Below are positions 8,167 through 16,482 of a stretch of 35,440 bases of DNA, one piece after another. The notes under the pieces were generated by a model. It made no database searches. It had not been told where the DNA came from and worked only from the letters and a program-made list of their open reading frames with translations. The DNA is taken from assembly GCA_003132305.1 (NCBI GenBank), contig PKXJ01000029.1, forward strand, positions 6,861-42,300, in the 5' to 3' direction. Positions within the stretch are counted from its first letter, which is position 1; the number at the start of each line of letters is the position of its first letter. Origin of the DNA: Acidimicrobiaceae bacterium. Lineage in GTDB: Bacteria; Actinomycetota; Acidimicrobiia; Acidimicrobiales; RAAP-2. The position numbers and the translations under genes were made by a program.

Positions 8167-9504
8167 GTGAAAAGCCTCAGTGACGTGGTCGCCAAAGAGA
8201 CGATCTACGACGTCGTCATCGTTGGCGGGGGGCCGTCGGGCTCGGCGTGCGCGTACTGGCTGGCCCACGCCGGCTGGTCGGTCTGTCTCATTGAGAAGAA
8301 ACACTTTCCTCGAGAAAAAACCTGTGGTGACGGCCTGACGCCGCGCGCGGTCCACCAGCTGAGCGAGATGGGACTCGAAGGAATCGTGGCCGCGAACGGC
8401 CATAAATACAACGGTCTTCGTGCCTTCGGCTTTGGTGCGTCGCTCGAGATGAACTGGCCCGAGCACCCGATTTTTCCTAACTACGGCTACACCATCACCC
8501 GCTTTAATCTCGACGGACTGGTCGCGGAGAACGCGGCCAAATACGGCGCGGCCGTGTTGAACGGCGTCGAGGCGCTCGACCTCCTCGAACCCGTCCCGGG
8601 CGAGGAAAGCGGCCTCGTGGGCGCGTCGGGCGTGGTCGTCAAGGACAAGGACACCGGCGCCTCCACCGAGATCCGAGGACGCTACCTGGTGATCGGAGAC
8701 GGACAGAACTCGCGCTTGGGACGAGAGCTCGGCGTCACGCGCAATCGCGACTGGCCAATGGGTATGGCGCTACGCGGGTACTACACGAGTGATCGCCACG
8801 ACGAACCGTGGATCGACTCGCACCTCGACATTCGCGACACGAACGGCGAGGTCGTTCCCGGCTACGGCTGGATCTTTCCCCTCGGCGACGGCCGCGTCAA
8901 CGTCGGCGTCGGGCTGCTCTCGACGAGCGGGGCGTGGAAGGGCGTCAACACCACGAAGCTTCAGGAGTACTTCGTCGCGCAAGTGGCCGACGCGTGGGGC
9001 CTCAGCGACGAAACGTGCTTGGGACCACCGACGGGCGGACGACTCCCGATGGGGCTCTCGATCGGTCCACGGGTGGGCGTGAACACCCTCACCATTGGTG
9101 ACGCCTCCGGCATGGTCAATCCCTTTAACGGCGAGGGCATCGCCTACGGCTACGAGTCGGGACGCTTGGCGGCGTCGGTGCTCGGTGAAGCACTCCTCGC
9201 CAACGACCCCTCGGCGCTTCGTCTCTACGACGAGCGCCTGCAGGGGGCCTACGGCGACTACTTCAAAGTGGCGCGCGGCTTCGTCCGGTTGATCTCTGAG
9301 CCCAGGATCCTGGCGGCCTGCGTGGGAATGGGACTACGCGTCGCACCGGTAATGAACGAGCTCCTCGCCGTGATGGCGAACCTCATGAGTAACGACGACA
9401 AGGGTCCCGCGGAGATCGGTTACCGCGCGGTGTCGCGCCTCGCGAAGGCCATACCCGATCAAGCGTGGGAACTGGTCTTTGGCGAGTCGACGCTCGCGCG
9501 CTAG
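8167..9504 (+). CDS. Geranylgeranyl reductase family FAD-dependent oxidoreductase
   Basis: The 445-residue product is a flavoprotein of the geranylgeranyl-reductase/PHBH-like family, which saturates isoprenoid double bonds. The N-terminal Rossmann motif VVIVGGGPSGSACAYWLA binds FAD. CGDGLTPRAV follows where the family has its CGDG motif, and GDASGMVNPFNGEGIAYGYE in the C-terminal third is the second FAD-contacting signature. Divergence from nuoA suggests it acts on the menaquinone tail (a MenJ-like role), since complex I uses menaquinone in actinobacteria; archaeal-type lipid or chlorophyll-chain reductases are related alternatives. The GTG 8167 start is supported by a TAGGCT hexamer six bases upstream. 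Its 3' end is only 7 bases from the convergent gene at 9512, leaving no room for a terminator. Confidence 0.88.
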   Translation: MKSLSDVVAKETIYDVVIVGGGPSGSACAYWLAHAGWSVCLIEKKHFPREKTCGDGLTPRAVHQLSEMGLEGIVAANGHKYNGLRAFGFGASLEMNWPEHPIFPNYGYTITRFNLDGLVAENAAKYGAAVLNGVEALDLLEPVPGEESGLVGASGVVVKDKDTGASTEIRGRYLVIGDGQNSRLGRELGVTRNRDWPMGMALRGYYTSDRHDEPWIDSHLDIRDTNGEVVPGYGWIFPLGDGRVNVGVGLLSTSGAWKGVNTTKLQEYFVAQVADAWGLSDETCLGPPTGGRLPMGLSIGPRVGVNTLTIGDASGMVNPFNGEGIAYGYESGRLAASVLGEALLANDPSALRLYDERLQGAYGDYFKVARGFVRLISEPRILAACVGMGLRVAPVMNELLAVMANLMSNDDKGPAEIGYRAVSRLAKAIPDQAWELVFGESTLAR

Positions 9505-9511
9505 TGCCGCG

Positions 9512-10603
9512 TCAAACAACTTTTGACGTCGAGGTGCTCGTGCGAGAGAGCAGGGTGTTCACGATGTTCGCCAAGAGACTCTGCGACTTCGCGAACGATC
9601 CCACGAGGGCGCTGAGCGTGATCTCGTAGTGTCCCTTCGTGATGATCACCATCACGAGTTGCAACTTGGTCGTGACCCCCGGCACCTGAAAGGCCACCAC
9701 GCCACCGCGCGAGTAGCCCTTGGTGAAGGTCACCGGCTGCCAGTTCGTGGCCCCGGGGGTGCCGGAGTTTGTCGCACCGAGACCCGAAAGAATGAGCGCC
9801 GCGCTCGAATCGACAAAACACTCGCCAAAATTCTTCCTCGACATCTCCTTCGTGTCTTTGCGAACCATCGTCGTGGTGTGGTAGTACTGCGACGTCGACG
9901 CGAGTTCGATGCCCCCGAGAGAGTTCGTGTTAAAGACGGGTGACGAGACCTGATAGTCGGACTGTTGACCGGCGGCGCCGTAGACGCGGTCGCTCTTGTT
10001 GGTAACGCCGAGGCACGTCTGAAAGACCTGGGCCGCGGTGTCGAAACTCGAGTTCTTCGCGGGCGCGGTCGTGGTCGTCGAGGTGTAGACGACGCCCGCG
10101 GCCGGGACGAGCGCGTCCAACACCGAGTTCGACGACGTGAACCAACTGCTCGGCAGGTCCTTCAAGGTGAGATTCACGGCCCTCGCGTCGGCGAGTTCTT
10201 TCGCGCCGCCACTCCCGCGATTGAACCACGCCGCGATGCCCCCAGCGAAACTGACCAGCACCACGATCGCGACAATCACGAGCACGCCAACGCGGCGACG
10301 GCGATGCGTGACGACCCCACCGTGTTCCAAGACGAGAGCCCGGATTTTTTCAAAGTCCGTGAGTTCACGGTGGCGCCAGCAGTAACGCACGCCCCCGACC
10401 GTGCCAAAGAGCGCCATCTGAGAAGCGAAACGAACGAGTTCGAGATTGCTTATCTCACTCCAGGGGGTCTGCCACGCCACGGCCGGGATGCCCGCGAGTT
10501 GCGTGAGGCCGGCGTCGTCCGCAAGGAGCACCACCGGCGACGTGGGTCCGTTCGGGACGAAGGACGGGCGCACCGACCAGTCTTCACTTCGCAAAGTCGT
10601 CAC
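9512..10603 (-). CDS. Unrecognised single-pass membrane protein at the end of the haem cluster
   Basis: I do not recognise this 363-residue protein. Residues 1-100 are a predicted cytoplasmic domain containing WSEISNLELVRFASQ, YCWRHRELTDFEKI and a Cys. A basic stretch (HRRRR) is followed by one transmembrane helix at about 105-127. The remaining 235 residues are probably extracytoplasmic, rich in Thr, Ser and Asn, with STTTTAPA and a Thr/Ser-rich C-terminus. Two Cys (QTCLG and GECFVD) could form a disulfide. The GTG start (10603-10601) overlaps the hemL stop as GTGA, so it is co-translated with the haem genes. A role in envelope or haem-related function is only a guess from context. Confidence 0.8.
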   Translation of the reverse strand: MTTLRSEDWSVRPSFVPNGPTSPVVLLADDAGLTQLAGIPAVAWQTPWSEISNLELVRFASQMALFGTVGGVRYCWRHRELTDFEKIRALVLEHGGVVTHRRRRVGVLVIVAIVVLVSFAGGIAAWFNRGSGGAKELADARAVNLTLKDLPSSWFTSSNSVLDALVPAAGVVYTSTTTTAPAKNSSFDTAAQVFQTCLGVTNKSDRVYGAAGQQSDYQVSSPVFNTNSLGGIELASTSQYYHTTTMVRKDTKEMSRKNFGECFVDSSAALILSGLGATNSGTPGATNWQPVTFTKGYSRGGVVAFQVPGVTTKLQLVMVIITKGHYEITLSALVGSFAKSQSLLANIVNTLLSRTSTSTSKVV

Positions 10604-11871
10604 GCCGTCACCGCCTTGGCGGCCTCCGCGGCAATGCCGACGGTCCGTTCCAAATCCGCCCTGGTGTGCGCGAGTGAGACGAAGAGAATCTCGTACGCGC
10701 CGGGAGCAAGCGCGACGCCTCGCTCCAACATGGCGTGGAAGAACTTTCCGTACAGTCCGTTCTCACAGAGCACCTTCGCCTCGGCGAAGTTCGTCGGAAC
10801 ACTCACTTCTTCTTCGGCGAGGTAGAGACCCATCAAAGCGCCCACGCTCGGCGCCAAAGCGAAGAGTCCGGCGTCACGAATCGCTGCTTGGAGTTCACTG
10901 GCGAAGTTCGTGACGCGTTCACTAAGAATCGCGAGATCGTCCGGGGTCACGTGGTCGAGCACCGCGACGCCCGCGGCGGTGGCTAAGGGATTGCCCGAAA
11001 GCGTGCCCGCTTGGTAGACGGGTCCCGACGGCGCGAGTGACGAAAGCACCTTCTTCGATCCGCCAAAGGCCCCGACCGGCAGTCCCCCGCCGATGACCTT
11101 GCCAAAACACCAGAGGTCGGGCGTGACCCCGAAGAACTCTTCCGCGCCGCCTTGGGCCAAGCGAAAGCCCGTGATGACCTCGTCAAAGATCAGGAGCGCG
11201 CCGACGCGGTCGCACTCGGTGCGCAGTCCTTCGAGGAATCCCTGCAGCGGCGCGACGAGGTTCATGTTCGCCGCGACCGGCTCGACGAGCACCGCCGCGA
11301 CTCCGTCATCGAGCGTCGGAACCTCGTTGTACGGCGCCACGACGGTGTCCTGAACGGCCCCCGCGGTGACGCCCGCCGATCCGGGAAGTCCCATCTGCGC
11401 GACGCCACTACCGCCCGCGACCAACAGGGCGTCCGAGTGACCGTGGTAGCAGCCGTCGAACTTCACGATCTCGTCGCGACCGGTGAAACCCCTGGCGAGT
11501 CGTACGCAACTCATGACCGCTTCGGTGCCCGAGGAGACGAGACGAACCTGCTCGAGACTACGAACGCGCTCCGTCATCGCCTCGGCCAGCAACACCTCGC
11601 CGGGCGTGGGCGCGCCAAAGGTCGTGCCCTTCGCGGCGGCTTCTCGCAACACTGATACGACGGTCGGGTGAGCGTGACCGAGGAGCGACGCGCCGTAGGA
11701 CTGTACGTAGTCGAGGTAGCGCGTCCCCTCAACGTCGACGACCTCGGCGCCTTCGCCACTGGCGACGGTGTAGGGAGTCCCCCCGACCGAACGGAACGAC
11801 CGCACCGGTGAGTCGACGCCTCCGGGGATCACGACTTCAGCTCGATCAAACCACGCCTGATTCGAACTCAA
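10600..11871 (-). CDS. hemL: Glutamate-1-semialdehyde 2,1-aminomutase
   Basis: HemL is the PLP enzyme that converts glutamate-1-semialdehyde to 5-aminolevulinate, the second step of the C5 tetrapyrrole route begun by HemA in the same cluster. The 423-residue protein has the N-terminal PGGVDSPVRSF signature, GTEAVMSCVRLAR, the PLP-binding FDEVITGFR and the Schiff-base lysine Lys258 in CFGKVIGGGLP. I start at TTG 11871-11869, which overlaps the hemB stop as TTGA and has GAGGAG 8 bases upstream. Length and motifs are typical. Context with hemA, hemC, hemD and hemB makes the haem role certain over other class III aminotransferases. Confidence 0.97.
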   Translation of the reverse strand: MSSNQAWFDRAEVVIPGGVDSPVRSFRSVGGTPYTVASGEGAEVVDVEGTRYLDYVQSYGASLLGHAHPTVVSVLREAAAKGTTFGAPTPGEVLLAEAMTERVRSLEQVRLVSSGTEAVMSCVRLARGFTGRDEIVKFDGCYHGHSDALLVAGGSGVAQMGLPGSAGVTAGAVQDTVVAPYNEVPTLDDGVAAVLVEPVAANMNLVAPLQGFLEGLRTECDRVGALLIFDEVITGFRLAQGGAEEFFGVTPDLWCFGKVIGGGLPVGAFGGSKKVLSSLAPSGPVYQAGTLSGNPLATAAGVAVLDHVTPDDLAILSERVTNFASELQAAIRDAGLFALAPSVGALMGLYLAEEEVSVPTNFAEAKVLCENGLYGKFFHAMLERGVALAPGAYEILFVSLAHTRADLERTVGIAAEAAKAVTA

Positions 11872-12848
11872 CGACTCAGCTCCTCGGCCAGCTCTCGAGC
11901 GAAGTACGTCAACACGAAGTCCGCACCGGCGCGGCGTATGGCCGTCAGCTGTTCAATCGCGACGGCGGTGCCGTCGATCCATCCGTTCGCGTCAGCGGCC
12001 TTCACCATGGCGTACTCGCCACTGACGTGATAGGCACAGAGCGGTACGTCAAGTTCGCGGCGCAGATCACTCACGACGTCGAGGTACGTCATGGCGGGCT
12101 TCACCATCACGATGTCGGCCCCCTGTTCGACGTCGGCGCGCGCTTCACGCAACGCTTCGCGGCGATTCCTCGAGTCTTGCTGGTAGGCCGTGCGATTACC
12201 GCCGCCTTCGATCTCGACCCCGACGGCCTCACGAAAGGGTCCGTAGAGTCCGCTCGCGTACTTCGCGGCGTAGGCCAAGATGATCGTCTCGTCGTAACTC
12301 GCTTTATCGAGGGCGCCGCGAATAGCGGCGACCTGACCGTCCATCATGCCGCTCGGCGCCACGACGGCCGCGCCGGCTTCGGCTTGAGCCACCGCGACGC
12401 GAGCGTAGAGCTCGAGCGTGGCGTCGTTATCAACGGTGCCGTCGCTTCGAAGTACGCCACAGTGGCCGTGCGTCGTGTACTCATCCAGACAGAGATCGGC
12501 CACGAGCACGATGTCGTCACCGAAGGAATCGCGCAACGATCGCAGCGCCACTTGGGCCACACCCTTCGGGTTCCAGGCACCGCTGCCGTACTCGTCCTTG
12601 GTCTCGGGAACGCCAAAGAGAATGACGCCGCTCACTCCAACGCTCTGCAGGGCCTTCACTTCGTCGTGGAGTGAGTTCAGCGTGTGCTGAAAGTGTCCCG
12701 GCAATGAGAGAATGGGCTTGGGTTCACTCAGGCCTTCGCCGACGAAGAGGGGCGCGACGAAATCACTGGGCGACAGTGTCGTTTCGGCCACGAGCCGGCG
12801 AATTGCGGGCGTGCGACGAAGGCGACGAGGGCGCTGAGCGGGAAACAC
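11868..12848 (-). CDS. hemB: Delta-aminolevulinic acid dehydratase (porphobilinogen synthase)
   Basis: HemB condenses two 5-aminolevulinate molecules to porphobilinogen. The 326-residue protein has the two Schiff-base lysines Lys196 (YAAKYAS) and Lys250 (MVKPAM). The metal site reads DLCLDEYTTHGHCG: Cys120 and Cys130 are present, but the middle Cys of the zinc-type CxC is Asp122, a mixed pattern between the Zn and Mg forms. The substrate-side segment SRNRREAL is also present. Unlike its neighbours it is preceded by a 45-base gap from hemD. The GTG start (12848-12846) has no Shine-Dalgarno but has TAGGCT exactly six bases before it, suggesting an internal leaderless promoter. Confidence 0.97.
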   Translation of the reverse strand: MFPAQRPRRLRRTPAIRRLVAETTLSPSDFVAPLFVGEGLSEPKPILSLPGHFQHTLNSLHDEVKALQSVGVSGVILFGVPETKDEYGSGAWNPKGVAQVALRSLRDSFGDDIVLVADLCLDEYTTHGHCGVLRSDGTVDNDATLELYARVAVAQAEAGAAVVAPSGMMDGQVAAIRGALDKASYDETIILAYAAKYASGLYGPFREAVGVEIEGGGNRTAYQQDSRNRREALREARADVEQGADIVMVKPAMTYLDVVSDLRRELDVPLCAYHVSGEYAMVKAADANGWIDGTAVAIEQLTAIRRAGADFVLTYFARELAEELSR

Positions 12849-12854
12849 GAGTCC

Positions 12855-12860
12855 AGCCTA
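12855..12860 (-). promoter_or_regulatory. Predicted -10 hexamer of an internal leaderless hemB promoter
   Basis: On the minus strand TAGGCT is followed by six bases and then GTG 12848. The same hexamer and spacing occur before the gene at 8167. No convincing -35 is seen. It lies in the only sizeable gap (12849-12893) of the hem cluster. Confidence 0.45.
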
Positions 12861-12893
12861 TTGCGCCCTTTGTGAGGCGTTTCCAGGCCCGCG

Positions 12894-13565
12894 CTAAAGA
12901 GCGAGTAAATGTTCTCGCAGTGCTGGTCCCCAACCTTCGATCACGCGTTCGTGTTGGCGTCGCACCACTTCACCCGTGGTCGCGCCGGGCACCACGACCC
13001 ACGAGTTCGCCGAAATGAATGCCCTTGCGACGAGCCACGCCGACGGCGCGCCGATAAAAACGACGTCCGCTGCGCGCAGAATCCGCTCTTCATCCGTGGT
13101 GAGGACGGCGGGCAGCGTCTCGTAACAAGTGAGCGGGGTGACTTTCACGCCTCTCGACTGAAGTGCCACGGTGAGATCATCGCGCATCGTGGCCGCCCCG
13201 AGCAGCAGCACCGGCCCTTCGGTGATCTCGGGAGCGAGATCGACGGCCCCCGCGTCGCCCACCACGTCGACATCAATATCTTCACTTTCGAGAGCACGCG
13301 CCGTGGCTGATCCCACACTCAGCACCGTTCCACCGTCGACGAGTCCCTCTCGGGTCAGGGCCACGTAGAGGGCACTGCGCGCACTGGTGACGACGAGCGC
13401 GCGAAACGTGCCGTAGTCATCGCTCGCTCGAAGCGCCGCGAGAACTTCACTCGCGTCGAAGAACCGCGTGGTCGTGAGAGCGACTTCGTTGACGGTGACC
13501 CCCTCGGGTAACCATGACGTGAGTGGGTCGTTGTATCCCTGTTCTCGTGTCACCACGACGTGCAC
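12894..13565 (-). CDS. hemD: Uroporphyrinogen-III synthase
   Basis: HemD cyclises and inverts ring D of hydroxymethylbilane to give uroporphyrinogen III. The family is poorly conserved in sequence. Support comes from position between hemC and hemB, from length, and from typical pieces: VVVTREQG at the N-terminus, LVVTSARSALYV, VLSVGSATARAL, LTCYETLP and VVFIGAPSAWLV. The frame is open to TTG 13583 inside hemC, but I chose GTG 13565-13563, five bases after the hemC stop with GGAG about 11 bases upstream, giving 223 residues. It is a stand-alone HemD, not fused to a CobA-type methyltransferase as in many other actinobacteria. Confidence 0.88.
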   Translation of the reverse strand: MHVVVTREQGYNDPLTSWLPEGVTVNEVALTTTRFFDASEVLAALRASDDYGTFRALVVTSARSALYVALTREGLVDGGTVLSVGSATARALESEDIDVDVVGDAGAVDLAPEITEGPVLLLGAATMRDDLTVALQSRGVKVTPLTCYETLPAVLTTDEERILRAADVVFIGAPSAWLVARAFISANSWVVVPGATTGEVVRRQHERVIEGWGPALREHLLAL

Positions 13566-13570
13566 GAGTC

Positions 13571-14467
13571 TTACGACTCCCAACCCAGTAGTGCGCCGCC
13601 GCCCATATCGTCGCGTAGCAAACGCGCGAGGTCACTTCCTAGTTGATGGGGATTAGTACTCACGAGTTCAGCTCGCACGCTCTTCGCGCCGTCGGGCGCG
13701 ATCATGACCCCGCGCAGTGTCAACGTCTCGCCGTCGACGTCGGCGTTCGCGCCGGCCGGAATCGCACAACCGGCGCCTAGTTCTTCCAAGAACGCTCGCT
13801 CGGCCACGACGGCCTTCAGCGCGGATTCATCATTGATCGACAAAAGGGCTTCGCGCACCTCGTCGTCGTCGACCCGCGCTTCGAGAGCGAGCGCGCCCTG
13901 ACCGACTTGGGGAACGAACCACGTGGGATCGAGTCGTTCACTGACGAGACCACTTTCGTCCAACCGTTCGACCGCCGCCATCGCGGCGACGATGGCGTCA
14001 ACGCCGTTCTTTCCGGCGGCGGCGAGTCGTGTCGCCATGTTTCCCCGCAGCGGCACCACTCGAAGATCCGGGCGACGTTCGAGCAGCAGCGCGCGACGAC
14101 GCGGCGAACCGGTGGCGACGGTGGCCCCGGGACCCAGGCCGGCGAGCGAGCGGCCCACCAGAACGTCGGCGGGGTCGCGACGCTCGGGCACGCTCACGAG
14201 CGCGAGTCCTTCGGGCGTTGAGCTCGGAAGATCCTTCGCACTGTGAATAGCGACGTCCGCCTCGCCGTGGAGCAACGCCCGCTGAATTTCAACCGCGAAG
14301 AGGCCTTCGCCGCCCATGGTCGCGAGATCGAGACCCGCCTCGCGGTCACCCTTGGTCTCAACGAGTACCAACTCGCTCTCGCGACCATGCTCGGCGAGGC
14401 GACCTTGCACGTAGCGCGCCTGAATCAGGGCCAACGGCGAGCGACGCGTCGCCAGGCGAAGCGTCAT
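13571..14467 (-). CDS. hemC: Porphobilinogen deaminase (hydroxymethylbilane synthase)
   Basis: HemC polymerises four porphobilinogen molecules into hydroxymethylbilane on a covalently bound dipyrromethane. Visible features are LATRRSPLALIQA at the N-terminus, the catalytic Asp79 in HSAKDLP, RRDPADVLVGR, TGSPRRRALLLERRPDL, VPQVGQGALALE and the cofactor-attachment Cys234 in ELGAGCAIPAGA. The 298-residue length is normal. The ATG start (14467-14465) overlaps the hemA stop as ATGA. The gene is third in rex-hemA-hemC-hemD-hemB-hemL, an order also known from other actinobacteria for its first members. Confidence 0.97.
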   Translation of the reverse strand: MTLRLATRRSPLALIQARYVQGRLAEHGRESELVLVETKGDREAGLDLATMGGEGLFAVEIQRALLHGEADVAIHSAKDLPSSTPEGLALVSVPERRDPADVLVGRSLAGLGPGATVATGSPRRRALLLERRPDLRVVPLRGNMATRLAAAGKNGVDAIVAAMAAVERLDESGLVSERLDPTWFVPQVGQGALALEARVDDDEVREALLSINDESALKAVVAERAFLEELGAGCAIPAGANADVDGETLTLRGVMIAPDGAKSVRAELVSTNPHQLGSDLARLLRDDMGGGALLGWES

Positions 14468-15726
14468 AGATCAAAGAGGTTGCGCGTCGCCTCACTGAGT
14501 CGGGTCCCCTGGTCGGTTCCAGCAGCCTCCTTGAGGGCCACGGTGGGACGGTGAGCAATCTTCGCCACGACTGAACGGACGAGTGACGCAACGGTTTCGC
14601 GCTGTTCAACCGATAGATCTTCGAGGTCGTGACCGCGACGCGAGAGCTCGCCCGCGACCACTTCGTCGAAGTGCTCGCGCAGTTCTCGAACGATGACGGC
14701 GGCGCCCCTGGCTCGCTGATCGTTAAGAAAGCGCTCAACGTCCTCGGCGACGATCAACTCGGCCGCGTCCATTGACTCACGACGATCGCCCAGTGCCCGT
14801 TCCACTCGGTCGCGAAGATCGCTGATGTCAATTCGTCGGACGTGAGCCAAATCGTTGACGTCACTGGCGACGGCGCGCGGCACGCCCAGATCGACAATCA
14901 ACGTCTCACCCTCGTCGGCAACAAAGTGATCCCGAGCCAGAACCGGCGCAGAGACTTCGAGAGCGCTCACGACGAGGCGAGTTCCGCGAAGGTGTGTCGG
15001 GGCGCTTTCGAGGGAATCGACGAAAACTCGTTCGTCATGGACGTCGCTCTTGAGTCCCTCGGCTCTCTCAATCGTCCGATTGAGAATGGTCAACTTCGCG
15101 AGCGGTGGCCTGGCCGCGAGCAAGCTCTTCACGACGCCACTCGCCATCTGACCGGCGCCTAAGACGACGACGTGGGCGCCCGCTAACTCGTCGCCGAGTT
15201 CGTCGATCGCGGCCGACGCCGCGGCCTGCGCGAAACTCGTCGTTCCTCTCGAAATTGAGGTCTCCGCACGCACGCGCCGTCCCGAGGCGATCGCGCGCTG
15301 GAAGATGTCGGTCACCTCGCTGCCCGCGCTCTGCTCTTCCACGGCCAGTTCGAGCGCGCGGCGAAGTTGGCCGAGAATCTCGAACTCGCCCGGCACGACC
15401 GACCTAAGGCCGGCGGCGACGCTGAAGAGGTGGGTGGCGACGTCGTGTTCGAAGTTGACCGTCAGTCGATCTTCGAACTCACTCGACGAAAGTCCCGTCG
15501 CTTCGGCCAGGGTCTCGGTGATCTCGTCGATCGCGCCGTGGAAGCGGTCGATGACGGCGACGACTTCGGTGCGTAGACACGTTGACACGAAAACGGCCTC
15601 GTGAATATTTCGGTGGCTGACGAGCGTTCGGAGCATCTTCGCCCACTCGTGCTCGGGTAGCGTGGCCCGTTCCAAGAGGTCGAGCGAGGCGTGCTCGTAA
15701 TCAATGCCTACCGATATCAATGCCAC
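14464..15726 (-). CDS. hemA: Glutamyl-tRNA reductase
   Basis: HemA reduces glutamyl-tRNA(Glu) to glutamate-1-semialdehyde with NADPH, the committed step of the C5 tetrapyrrole pathway. The 420-residue protein has the catalytic Cys50 in VSTCLRTEV, VVPGEFEILGQLRRA, and the NADPH-binding VVVLGAGQMASG (about 186-197), followed by the C-terminal dimerisation helices. The usual N-terminal GINH is GIDY here. The GTG start (15726-15724) has a good GGAGG six bases upstream. It lies 24 bases after rex, so redox control by Rex acting on this transcript is plausible. Confidence 0.97.
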   Translation of the reverse strand: MALISVGIDYEHASLDLLERATLPEHEWAKMLRTLVSHRNIHEAVFVSTCLRTEVVAVIDRFHGAIDEITETLAEATGLSSSEFEDRLTVNFEHDVATHLFSVAAGLRSVVPGEFEILGQLRRALELAVEEQSAGSEVTDIFQRAIASGRRVRAETSISRGTTSFAQAAASAAIDELGDELAGAHVVVLGAGQMASGVVKSLLAARPPLAKLTILNRTIERAEGLKSDVHDERVFVDSLESAPTHLRGTRLVVSALEVSAPVLARDHFVADEGETLIVDLGVPRAVASDVNDLAHVRRIDISDLRDRVERALGDRRESMDAAELIVAEDVERFLNDQRARGAAVIVRELREHFDEVVAGELSRRGHDLEDLSVEQRETVASLVRSVVAKIAHRPTVALKEAAGTDQGTRLSEATRNLFDL

Positions 15727-15750
15727 TTGGCCTCCGAGGTTCTTGTCATG

Positions 15751-16446
15751 CTACGACCCACGCAGTGGATTGGTGCTCGCAATGCCTATTGAGTGCAGTA
15801 GTCCCCCGCCCAAGGGACCAGTGCCGTTATTGAGGTGGTACATCAGGATCTGCAGCTCAATGGAGAAGTCCACGTAGTGCACCGCGGTGCCGAGTGGCAC
15901 CGTCACGACTTGTGGGGCGAAGTTCAAAATCGCGTGAATGTTGGCTTCCACCATGCGATCGGCAACTTCTTGTGCCGCGCTGCCGGGCGTGCAGATGACG
16001 CCCACGGTCGCGGGAGGCATGGGCTCATTGAGCGACTGGACCACGAGCCCGGCCACTTCGTGGCCGATCATCGCGGGATCGTTGTCGTAGAGCGCCACGA
16101 GACGGGCTCCTCGGATGAGAAAGTTAGAAGAGTTCACGAGCGCGCGCCCGAGATTGCCAATGCCCACCACGACCACGTCGTACAGTCGGTCGTGGCCGAG
16201 CGCCTCGGCGATGCGCTCGATCAAAACATTGACGTCGTAACCGGCACCCCGGGTGCCAAACGAACCAAGGCCCGCCAGGTCTCGGCGAACGGTCGTCGCG
16301 GTCACGCCCGCGAGTTCACCGATCTGTTTCGAGTCGATCTTGTTTTCACCACGCTGAAACCAGCCCTCGGCGATGCGCTGATAGACGGGCAGACGCGCGA
16401 TGGTCGGTTCGGAGAGTTTTTTCGAGCGAAGTCGCGGCGTCGCCAT
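15751..16446 (-). CDS. rex: Redox-sensing transcriptional repressor Rex
   Basis: Rex represses respiratory and fermentation genes when NAD+ is high and is released by NADH. The 231-residue protein has an N-terminal winged-helix domain (residues 12-62, with IGELAGVTATTVRRDLAGLG as recognition region), the conserved GTRGAGYDV, and a Rossmann domain with GIGNLG at 95-100 for NAD(H) binding. The rex-hemA linkage is known from Streptomyces, where Rex autoregulates the operon. Here ATG 16446 is preceded by TAATGT six bases upstream, with TTGGGT 18 bases further up inside the proC 3' end, so rex probably has its own leaderless promoter. I found no clear Rex operator palindrome at this site. Confidence 0.96.
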   Translation of the reverse strand: MATPRLRSKKLSEPTIARLPVYQRIAEGWFQRGENKIDSKQIGELAGVTATTVRRDLAGLGSFGTRGAGYDVNVLIERIAEALGHDRLYDVVVVGIGNLGRALVNSSNFLIRGARLVALYDNDPAMIGHEVAGLVVQSLNEPMPPATVGVICTPGSAAQEVADRMVEANIHAILNFAPQVVTVPLGTAVHYVDFSIELQILMYHLNNGTGPLGGGLLHSIGIASTNPLRGS

Positions 16447-16452
16447 CTCCCC

Positions 16453-16482
16453 ACATTAGTAGAGGGTTCTTTAGCGACCCAA
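16453..16482 (-). promoter_or_regulatory. Predicted leaderless promoter of rex
   Basis: On the minus strand TTGGGT (16482-16477) and TAATGT (16458-16453) are 18 bases apart. The hexamer ends six bases before ATG 16446. The -35 element overlaps the last codons of proC, so the hem cluster can be transcribed independently of mshA-proC. Confidence 0.5.

Noticed and set aside
9965-10825. 286-codon plus-strand frame opposite the membrane-protein gene and hemL
   Set aside because: It crosses two minus-strand genes, one of them certain, and has the composition of a shadow frame.
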